From positions 1 through 10,797 of the forward strand of contig RFFY01000124.1 of assembly GCA_003697065.1 (NCBI GenBank): a DNA stretch of 10,797 nucleotides, written 5' to 3'. Origin of the DNA: Actinomyces sp. (GTDB taxonomy: Bacteria; Actinomycetota; Acidimicrobiia; Acidimicrobiales; Aldehydirespiratoraceae). Of this stretch, positions 5,441 to 10,797 are shown in pieces. Below the pieces are notes generated by a model. That model searched no databases and was not told where the DNA came from. It was given only the letters and a program-made list of their open reading frames with translations. Made by a program: the position numbers and the translations under genes. How positions within the stretch are numbered: position 1 is the stretch's first letter; the number at the start of each line of letters is the position of its first letter.

Positions 5441-6583
5441 GTCGTGTCTCCTTGTGCTGGTGGCCCGGGACAGGGGTCTGGCTGGATCATCGGCACCGGC
5501 GGACGCCAGTGCAGCTCTTGTCGCACCAGTCTTACCGGTGGCGGGCGTGAAGGGAACGATGCCGACGTCGATGCCGTGGCGCTCCTCGTCGTAGCGGTGC
5601 ACGACCAGGTCGCGGCGTTCGCCCACCGACACCACGTCGCGGGCGCGTCGCGGTGGCGGGTCGCCCAGCAGCGGGAGGGGGAGATAGACGACGAGATCGT
5701 CGTCGGTGCGGGCGTAGGCGCCGTGGGAGGAGAAGCGCTCGATCGTGGCCGCCACCGTCGAGCCCTCCGGATGCTCACGGCGGAAGCGTCGCCACGCCCG
5801 GGCCGGGTTCGAACCCTCGGCGGTCGGGGCGGTCGCCTCCGTCCCGCTCGACCGACCGCGTCGCGCGCGGCGACGGCGCTTGGGGGACGGCGCCTCGGCC
5901 CCGGTGGCCTCTGTCTGGTCGGGACCCGTGTCCCCGTCGCTGCCGGCCGAGGTCGAGTCCTCCGCCGGCGCCTTGGCACGCCTGGTGCTCTTGGCACGCC
6001 CGGCGCTCTTGGCGCCCCCGGTGCTCTTGGCACGCCCGGTGCTCTTGGCCCCGTCGCCGCTGCGGGCCCGGGTGGGCGTGGCCGGGACGGCCGCCGCCTC
6101 CGGCTCGGCGGTCTTCGCCGCCGCCTTCACCGCCCGGCGGCTGACGACTCCGCGCACGGGCAGTCGCGGCACGAACACCCAGCCCACCCCGGGTACGGGC
6201 TTGCCCCCGATGAGGCGACCCTCCTCGAACAGCCAGGGGTGCTCGCCGTGGAACTCCTGGAACGAGTCGTTCGACACCACCACCGCCCCCGCCCGTCGGG
6301 CGACCTCGAGGATGAAGGTGTCGCCACGGCCGACCACCCCCGCCGGCGGCGTGATCATCCACCCCTCGTCGAGGGCACGACGCACGGCGGGCCGCTGGCG
6401 GGTGGGAACCCGGTGCTCGAAGCTGGCGTCGACGATGACGACGACCTCGTCGAAGTCGTGCTCGGCCCGGAACGCCTCGACCGCCTCGCGGAGCTGGTCG
6501 AGGCTCGGCTCGCTGCGGCCCTCGGTGGCCAGGTTCGACCCGTCGATGACAGCGACGCGTTTGGCTCGGGAACGCCGGGGCAT
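4940..6583 (-). CDS. Zc3h12a-type NYN ribonuclease with S1-like domain and H1-like lysine-rich tail
   Basis: This is one open frame of 547 aa. Residues 9-145 resemble the NYN/PIN RNase domain of the Zc3h12a (MCPIP1/Regnase) family. DGSN (14-17), GDTFILEVA (87-95) and VVSNDSFQEF (102-111) supply the likely acidic metal-binding residues D14, D88 and D106. GWVFVPRLPVRG closes the domain; no CCCH finger is present. Residues 178-204 are a basic hexapeptide repeat, followed by a KRRRRARRGR patch. Residues 272-343 look like an S1 RNA-binding domain (GSTVAATIERFSSHGAYA, then VVSVGERRDLVVHRYDEER). Residues 382-547 are AKKxx repeats like histone H1/HupB tails. Codons 350-381 lose the GC3 bias, and an internal GTG with a strong Shine-Dalgarno begins at residue 382. 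The frame may therefore be a true fusion or two genes joined by a lost stop. RNA cleavage is inferred from the fold. The start ATG 6583 lacks a clear Shine-Dalgarno. Confidence 0.8.
   Translation of the reverse strand: MPRRSRAKRVAVIDGSNLATEGRSEPSLDQLREAVEAFRAEHDFDEVVVIVDASFEHRVPTRQRPAVRRALDEGWMITPPAGVVGRGDTFILEVARRAGAVVVSNDSFQEFHGEHPWLFEEGRLIGGKPVPGVGWVFVPRLPVRGVVSRRAVKAAAKTAEPEAAAVPATPTRARSGDGAKSTGRAKSTGGAKSAGRAKSTRRAKAPAEDSTSAGSDGDTGPDQTEATGAEAPSPKRRRRARRGRSSGTEATAPTAEGSNPARAWRRFRREHPEGSTVAATIERFSSHGAYARTDDDLVVYLPLPLLGDPPPRRARDVVSVGERRDLVVHRYDEERHGIDVGIVPFTPATGKTGATRAALASAGADDPARPLSRATSTRRHDVATKKAAKKTAAKKTAAKKTTRKAPAKKTAAKKTAAKKTTAKKTPAKKTAAKKTTAKKTTAKKTTAKKAPAKKTAAKKAPAKKTAAKKTAAKKAPAKKTTAKKTAAKKAPAKKTTAKKTTAKKTTAKKAPAKKTAAKKTTAKKTTAKRTIKKATSRTAGKSARRRS
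5006..5365 (-). repeat. 15-bp tandem repeat array (24 units, AKKxx pentads)
   Basis: This is an uninterrupted array of 24 units of 15 bp. Read on the minus strand each unit is GCC AAG AAG plus two variable codons, giving AKKTA, AKKTT, AKKAP or AKKTP. The array is nearly pure at the first three codons and varies only in the last two. Further imperfect units flank it, including a 4-residue RKAP unit that shifts the phase near 5370. Larger blocks recur: the order TT, TT, TT, AP, TA appears twice, which suggests expansion by multi-unit duplication. Copy number could vary between strains and could be misassembled. Confidence 0.95.
5448..5453 (-). promoter_or_regulatory. Internal Shine-Dalgarno for the H1-like start
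   Basis: AAGGAG on the minus strand ends 7 nt before GTG 5440. It sits inside the long NYN/S1 frame as part of the codons ACA AGG AGA. Two of these are rare in this GC-rich genome, so the bases look kept for ribosome binding and not for protein sequence. It supports separate initiation of the H1-like product. Confidence 0.7.
5972..6061 (-). repeat. 18-bp tandem repeat encoding a basic SxGRAK linker
   Basis: Four clear 18-bp units (5972-5989, 5990-6007, 6008-6025, 6026-6043) and a diverged fifth (6044-6061) follow each other without gaps. On the minus strand they encode hexapeptides such as STGRAK, STGGAK, SAGRAK and STRRAK (residues about 175-204 of the NYN protein). They form a flexible basic linker between the RNase-like and S1-like domains. 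It has a different period and sequence from the 15-bp array nearer the C-terminus, so the two arose separately. Confidence 0.9.
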
Positions 6584-6644
6584 GACGACCAGTACACCAT
6601 GTCGCCCTCCCCGGTGGGTCGATCGGGCGGGCGACGGCCGCCGC

Positions 6645-6650
6645 TAGCCT
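6645..6650 (+). promoter_or_regulatory. Possible -10 box of the HAD gene
   Basis: TAGCCT fits TAnnnT and is followed by exactly 8 nt (CCGGCGGC) before GTG 6659. No Shine-Dalgarno precedes the start, so a leaderless or near-leaderless mRNA is inferred. The layout copies the one in front of ettA on the other strand. No clear -35 element is seen in the 75-bp divergent gap shared with the NYN gene. Confidence 0.4.
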
Positions 6651-6658
6651 CCGGCGGC

Positions 6659-7279
6659 GTGATCCGGGCTGCGCTGTTCGACTTCGGCGGGGTGATCACC
6701 ACCAGCCCCTTCGAGGCCTTCAACCGTTACGAGGACGAGGCCGGACTGGCCCGCGACACCATCCGTCGCATCAACGCCACCGATCCCGACACCAACGCCT
6801 GGGCGCGCCTCGAGCGGGGCGAACTCGACCGCGAAGGATTCGTCCGGGCCTTCGAGGAGGAGGCCCGGCGCCTCGGCCACCGTGTCGACGGGAGGCGTGT
6901 CCTCGAGTGCCTGCAGGGCGCGGTGCGCCCCGAGATGGTCACCGCCGTCGAGCGCTGCCGGGAGCGTCTCGCCACCGGCCTGCTCACCAACAACTTCCGC
7001 GACCCCACCGGCACCCGCCCACCGGAGATCGAGGAGGTCATGGGCCACTTCGACGTCGTCGTCGAATCGAGCGTCGTCGGGGTCCGCAAGCCCGATCCCC
7101 GTTTCTACGAGATCGCCTGCGAGCGCCTCGGGGTCCCGCCCGAGGCCTGCGTGTTCTGCGACGACCTGGGCGTCAACCTGAAGCCGGCCCGGGCCATGGG
7201 CATGACCACCATCAAGGTCGAGGATCCCCGCGTCGCCCTCGCCGAGCTCGAGGCCGTCGTCGGTTTCCCCCTGACCTGA
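6659..7279 (+). CDS. HAD-superfamily hydrolase (epoxide hydrolase N-terminal-like subfamily)
   Basis: This cytoplasmic HAD-fold protein of 206 aa starts at GTG 6659. Motif I is FDFGGV with nucleophile D8. Motif II is LLTNN (T110), motif III is K144 in VRKPDPRFY, and motif IV is FCDDLGVN with D168/D169. The small alpha-helical cap is inserted after motif I, starting near residue 16. The overall pattern (DFGGVITTSPFEAF, AWARLERGEL, LLTNN) resembles the HAD group related to the N-terminal phosphatase domain of soluble epoxide hydrolase and ACAD10. The second Asp of the usual DxD in motif I is Gly10. Some relatives such as YihX (DLGNV) also lack it yet act as phosphatases, so activity is plausible and the substrate unknown. 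The long upstream opening of this frame is a shadow of the minus-strand gene. The gene diverges from the NYN gene across 75 bp and converges on kgd. Confidence 0.88.
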   Translation: MIRAALFDFGGVITTSPFEAFNRYEDEAGLARDTIRRINATDPDTNAWARLERGELDREGFVRAFEEEARRLGHRVDGRRVLECLQGAVRPEMVTAVERCRERLATGLLTNNFRDPTGTRPPEIEEVMGHFDVVVESSVVGVRKPDPRFYEIACERLGVPPEACVFCDDLGVNLKPARAMGMTTIKVEDPRVALAELEAVVGFPLT

Positions 7280-7303
7280 ACCCGGCGACCGGCCCGGGGT
7301 CAG
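7271..7303. terminator. Possible bidirectional hairpin between HAD gene and kgd
   Basis: CTGACC (7271-7276) pairs with GGTCAG (7298-7303), and an inner CCGG (7282-7285) can pair with CCGG (7294-7297). The HAD stop (7277-7279) lies in the left bulge and the kgd stop (7300-7302) in the right arm. The stem is interrupted and has no T-tract, so this is a weaker candidate than the other two hairpins in the window. Confidence 0.35.
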
Positions 7304-10300
7304 TCGAAGGACAGGGCCCGCTCGAGCAGCTCTGCCTGCTCGGCGGCGTGGACACGGGCGCTACCCGTGGCCGGCGCGCCCGACTCGGGTCGGCTCACCC
7401 GCCGGATCCGGTGGGAGTCGCCGTGGGCCTCGTAGAGCCGGCCCTTGATGGCGTTCCACGCCCCCATGTTCTCGGGCTCCTCCTGGAGCCAGACGATCTC
7501 GGTGGCCCGCGGGTAGCGGGCCAGCTCGGCCGCCACCGCCTCGTAAGGCCAGGGGTAGAGCTGCTCGACACGGGCCACGGCCACGGGCGCGCCGAGCCGG
7601 TCGCGTTCGGTCTCGGCCTCGACGGCGATCTTGCCGGTGCACAACACCACCCGCCGCACCTCGTCGGGCTCGACGGTCCGGTCGCCGATCAGTTCCTCGA
7701 AGGTGCCCCGGGTGAAGGCCTCGACGGGCGAGCGGCTGGCCCGGTGGCGCAGCAGGGACTTGGGCGTGAACACGATCAGGGGCTTGCGCACGGCCCTCAC
7801 CATCTGGCGACGCAGGAGGTGGAAGAACTGGGCCGCGGTGGTGGCGTTGCAGACCTGGATGTTGTCCTCGGCCGCCAGGAGCAGGAAGCGTTCGACACGC
7901 GCCGACGAGTGCTCGGGTCCCTGGCCTTCGTAGCCGTGGGGGAGCAGCATCACCAGGCCCGAACGCTGGCCCCACTTGTCCTCGGCGGCGACCACGAACT
8001 GGTCGATGATGATCTGGGCGCCGTTGGCGAAGTCGCCGAATTGGGCCTCCCAGGCGACGAGGGCGTCGGGTCGCGCCACCGAATAGCCGTACTCGAAGCC
8101 CAAAGCGGCGTACTCCGACAGCAGGGAGTCGTAGATCCACAGCTCGGTGCCGGGTGGTCTCAGGGTGGCCAGGGGGGTGTACTCGGCGCCGGTCTCGTAG
8201 TCGACCAGGGTCGAGTGACGGTGCGAGAAGGTGCCGCGGCGGGTGTCCTGACCCGCCAGGCGGACCGAGACCCCCTCCATGAGCAGGGAACCCAGTGCGA
8301 AGGCCTCGCCGAGGGCCCAGTCGACCTCGCCGGCGCGGAACATCTCGTCGCGGGTGGCGAACTGGCGGGCCAGCTTCGGATGCAGGGTGAACCCCTCGGG
8401 CAGTTCGCTCAACGCCCGGTAGATGCGCTCGACGACCGAGCGGTCGACAGCGGTCGAGACGTGGGGCAGCACCCCGATGGGCCGATGGTGGGGTCGGCGC
8501 AGGGGCACCGACTCGCCCCGCTCGGTCTCGCGTGTCTGCTCGAGAGCCTCCTGGAGGCGCCGGTGGAAGTCGGCGAGGGCGGCCTCCTCCTCGTCGGGGG
8601 TGAGGTCACCCCGCTTGACCAGGCTCGTCGTGTACAGCTCGCGCACCGAGGGGCGCTCGTCGATCCGCCGGTACATCTCGGGCAGGGTGTAGGAGGGGTC
8701 GTCGCCCTCGTTGTGCCCGTGACGCCGGTAGCAGATCATGTCGATCACGACGTCCTTGTGGAAGCGCTGGCGGTAGGCGAAGGCCAGGCGCGCCACCCGC
8801 ACGCACGCCTCGGGGTCGTCGCCGTTGACGTGGAAGATCGGGGCCTGGATCATCTTCGCCACGTCGGTCGAGTACTGGGAGGAGCGGGCCTGCTCGGGGG
8901 TGGTGGTGAACCCGAGCTGGTTGTTGATGATCACGTGGACGGTGCCGCCGACCCGGTAGCCGCGGATCTGGGAGAGGTTGAGGGTCTCGGCCACGACCCC
9001 CTGGCCGGCGAAGGCGGCGTCGCCGTGAACGAGCACCGGCAGCACGGGGTAGACGTCGTGCTCGTCGTTGTCGGGGTCGATGGCGTCCATCTTCGCCCGG
9101 GCCATGCCCACCACGACGGGGTCGACCGCCTCGAGGTGCGAGGGGTTGGCGGCCAGCTCGACGGGGATGGGGTTGCCGTGGCGGCTCACGAAGGTGCCGG
9201 TCTGGCCCAGGTGGTACTTGACGTCGCCGGACCCCTGGATGGTGGCCTCGGTCGGCATGCCCTCGAACTCGCTGAAGAGCTGCTGGTAGGTCTTGCCGAC
9301 GATGTTGACGAGCACGTTGAGGCGCCCCCGGTGGGCCATGCCCATGACGACCTCGGCCAGGCCCTCGTCGGCGGCGGCGCCCAGGAGGGCGTCGAGGAGG
9401 GGGATGGCGCTCTCGGCCCCCTCGATGCCGAAGCGCTTCTGGCCCACGTACTTGGTGCCGAGGAACTTCTCGAGGGCCTCGGCGGCGTTGAGGCGGGCGA
9501 GGATGTGGCGCTGCTCGTCGGGTTCGATGCTGGTGTCGGCCCCCTCGAGCTGCTCCTGCATCCAGCGCTTCTCGACCGGTTCCTGGATGTGCATGTACTC
9601 CACACCGACGGTGCGGCAGTAGGCGTCCCGCAGGATGTGGAGGAGGTCGCCGAGGGGCAGCTTGCGGTGGCCGCCCACCGGGGCGTAGCCGCCCTTGCCG
9701 CCGCCGGTCAGGAACTCGCGGTCGAGGTCCCAGATGGTGAGCCCGTAGGTGGCCGGGTCGAGCTCGGGATGCATCCGGGGTTCGGTGATCCGCAGGGGAT
9801 CGAGGTCGGCGATGAGGTGGCCGCGGACCCGGTACATGTTGATGAGGGTGTTGACCTGGCCCTGCTTTTCGAGGCGGGCCGCCTCCCGGTCGACGGGGTT
9901 GACGTCGCGGCGCCAGCGGACGGCCTCGTAGGGCACCCCGACGGCGTCGAAGGCGCGGGCGTAGAAGTCGTCCTCGCCGAGGAGCAGCTCGTGGACCTTG
10001 CGCAGGAACAGGCCCGACTCCGCACCCTGGATGATGCGGTGGTCGTAGGTCGACGAGATGGTGATGACCTTGGAGATGCCGAGCTCGGCGAGCATGGCGG
10101 GGTCGCCGCCCTGGTACTCGGCGGGATAGGTGAGGGCCCCCACCCCGACGATCGTCCCCTGGCCGGGCATGAGACGGGGCACGGACTGGACGGTGCCGAT
10201 GGTGCCGGGGTTGGTGAGGGTGACGGTGGTGCCGGCAAAGTCGTCGGGACTGAGCCGGTTCGACCGCACCTTGGCGATCAGCTCCTCGTAGCGCTCGACG

Positions 10301-10797
10301 AAGGCCTGGAAGTCGAGGGTGTCGGCGTCGCGGATGCACGGCACGAGCAGGGAGCGGGACCCGTCGGGCTTCTCGACGTCGACGGCGATGCCCAGCCCGA
10401 CGTGCTCGGGGCGCAGGCGGCGGGGTTCACCGTCGGGGCCGTGGACGAGGACGTGGCCCATCACGGGGACCGCGTCGGCGATGGCGCGCACGACGGCGTA
10501 GCCGATGAGGTGGGTGAAGGAGACCTTGCCCCTCTGGTGGCGCTGGAGATAGCCGTTGAGGATCCGCCGGTTGACCTCGAGGAGCTTGGCCGGCACCTCG
10601 CGGAAGCTGGTGGCGGTGGGGACCGCCAGGCTGGCCTCCATGTTCTCGACGATGCGTCGACCCACCCCCCGGATGGGCTCGCCGGGGATCTCGTCGGACG
10701 CGGGCGTGGCTTCGGCGGCGGCCGGGGTCCCGCTCGCCGGTGCGGGCCCGCTCCGGTCGGTGGTGGCGGGTGGTGGTGTCGCCGGGCGGGCGGGGGC
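7300..10797 (-). CDS. kgd: Multifunctional 2-oxoglutarate decarboxylase/dehydrogenase, Kgd (5'-truncated)
   Basis: This is the thiamine-diphosphate enzyme that decarboxylates 2-oxoglutarate in the TCA cycle. In actinobacteria it fuses an E2-like acyltransferase domain to E1. The frame is open to the right edge, with 1165 residues visible against about 1230 in mycobacterial homologues; roughly 60 N-terminal residues are outside. Visible residues 1-44 are a Pro/Ala-rich linker. Residues 45 to about 300 are the acyltransferase part, with the active-site motif TYDHRIIQGAESG near 250-262. The E1 part has MAHRGRLNVL (487-496), NPSHLEAV and the thiamine-diphosphate motif GDAAFAGQG (592-600) ending in NN (625-626). 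The transketolase-type C-terminal domains follow (FGDFANGAQIIIDQF, LLPHGYEGQGPEHSSARVER). No lipoyl domain is visible, as usual for this group. Known homologues are inhibited by the FHA protein GarA; no garA is in the window. The internal GTG at 10665 is not the start because the linker continues upstream. Confidence 0.97.
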   Translation of the reverse strand, partial: APARPATPPPATTDRSGPAPASGTPAAAEATPASDEIPGEPIRGVGRRIVENMEASLAVPTATSFREVPAKLLEVNRRILNGYLQRHQRGKVSFTHLIGYAVVRAIADAVPVMGHVLVHGPDGEPRRLRPEHVGLGIAVDVEKPDGSRSLLVPCIRDADTLDFQAFVERYEELIAKVRSNRLSPDDFAGTTVTLTNPGTIGTVQSVPRLMPGQGTIVGVGALTYPAEYQGGDPAMLAELGISKVITISSTYDHRIIQGAESGLFLRKVHELLLGEDDFYARAFDAVGVPYEAVRWRRDVNPVDREAARLEKQGQVNTLINMYRVRGHLIADLDPLRITEPRMHPELDPATYGLTIWDLDREFLTGGGKGGYAPVGGHRKLPLGDLLHILRDAYCRTVGVEYMHIQEPVEKRWMQEQLEGADTSIEPDEQRHILARLNAAEALEKFLGTKYVGQKRFGIEGAESAIPLLDALLGAAADEGLAEVVMGMAHRGRLNVLVNIVGKTYQQLFSEFEGMPTEATIQGSGDVKYHLGQTGTFVSRHGNPIPVELAANPSHLEAVDPVVVGMARAKMDAIDPDNDEHDVYPVLPVLVHGDAAFAGQGVVAETLNLSQIRGYRVGGTVHVIINNQLGFTTTPEQARSSQYSTDVAKMIQAPIFHVNGDDPEACVRVARLAFAYRQRFHKDVVIDMICYRRHGHNEGDDPSYTLPEMYRRIDERPSVRELYTTSLVKRGDLTPDEEEAALADFHRRLQEALEQTRETERGESVPLRRPHHRPIGVLPHVSTAVDRSVVERIYRALSELPEGFTLHPKLARQFATRDEMFRAGEVDWALGEAFALGSLLMEGVSVRLAGQDTRRGTFSHRHSTLVDYETGAEYTPLATLRPPGTELWIYDSLLSEYAALGFEYGYSVARPDALVAWEAQFGDFANGAQIIIDQFVVAAEDKWGQRSGLVMLLPHGYEGQGPEHSSARVERFLLLAAEDNIQVCNATTAAQFFHLLRRQMVRAVRKPLIVFTPKSLLRHRASRSPVEAFTRGTFEELIGDRTVEPDEVRRVVLCTGKIAVEAETERDRLGAPVAVARVEQLYPWPYEAVAAELARYPRATEIVWLQEEPENMGAWNAIKGRLYEAHGDSHRIRRVSRPESGAPATGSARVHAAEQAELLERALSFD

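Noticed and set aside
4842..5594. Plus-strand ORF of 250 aa made of strongly hydrophobic FLAVVFLAAVF repeats, resembling a repetitive membrane protein
   Set aside because: It is the exact antisense of the lysine-rich AKKxx array. It has no supporting start context, and the minus-strand reading matches a known protein type with a good Shine-Dalgarno.
5805..5816. GGGTTCGAACCC, resembling a tRNA T-arm or an attachment-site core
   Set aside because: No acceptor, D or anticodon arms fit around it on either strand. It lies in the coding sequence of the NYN/S1 protein, and no integrase is nearby.
5972..6061. Short regular repeats as a possible CRISPR array
   Set aside because: The units are directly adjacent without unique spacers, have an 18-bp in-frame period and encode a protein linker; no cas genes are present.
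4913..6658. Upstream extension of the HAD frame to 788 aa with GLLGRGLLRRG repeats
   Set aside because: The repeat is the antisense of the minus-strand lysine-rich array. HAD homology begins only at about 6659.
8606..10339. Second minus-strand ORF of 577 aa inside kgd
   Set aside because: It is an alternative frame of kgd with Arg/Pro-rich composition, whereas the kgd frame carries all the E1/E2 motifs.

Overview
The window is very GC-rich DNA, with almost every codon ending in G or C. It is densely packed with housekeeping genes. Three things point to Actinomycetota: a 2-oxoglutarate decarboxylase (Kgd/SucA type) that carries an E2-like acyltransferase domain fused in front of the E1 domain, a short CysN of 418 aa with a separate CysC, and start codons that look leaderless. 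My guess within the phylum is an Acidimicrobiia-like lineage, but that rests on general resemblance only. I see no phage, transposon, CRISPR or toxin genes. The region reads as core chromosome.

Layout, left to right. Positions 1-2793 (+) hold a sulfate-activation operon, cysD (5' end outside the window), cysN and cysC. It turns sulfate into adenylyl sulfate (APS) and then 3'-phospho-APS (PAPS). Positions 2809-3072 (-) encode an 87-aa Cys/His protein of unknown function, and 3158-4858 (-) the ABC-F translation factor EttA. Positions 4940-6583 (-) form one long open frame with a Zc3h12a/NYN-type RNase domain, a basic repetitive linker, an S1-like domain and a lysine-rich histone-H1-like tail of AKKxx pentapeptides. 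Positions 6659-7279 (+) encode a HAD-superfamily hydrolase, and 7300-10797 (-) encode kgd, whose 5' end lies outside the window.

The two best oddities are the following. (1) The cysD/cysN junction is duplicated. A 52-bp stretch with the cysD stop, the Shine-Dalgarno and the cysN start occurs twice, 71 bp apart (50/52 identical). This creates a chimeric 23-codon micro-ORF joined by TGATG overlaps to both cysD and cysN. (2) The H1-like tail is in frame with the NYN/S1 protein, yet it has its own strong Shine-Dalgarno and GTG start. The codons just upstream lose the GC3 bias seen on both sides. The locus may therefore make a fusion and a free H1-like protein, or be two genes whose separating stop was lost.

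Smaller structural points: the convergent cysC / 87-aa gene pair share a perfect hairpin whose two ends are the two stop codons; a 12-bp perfect hairpin separates the H1-like gene from ettA; and the same TAGCCT box sits exactly 8 nt before the start codons of ettA and the HAD gene. The intergenic gaps are all under 100 bp. I did not find a complete novel multi-gene system here.
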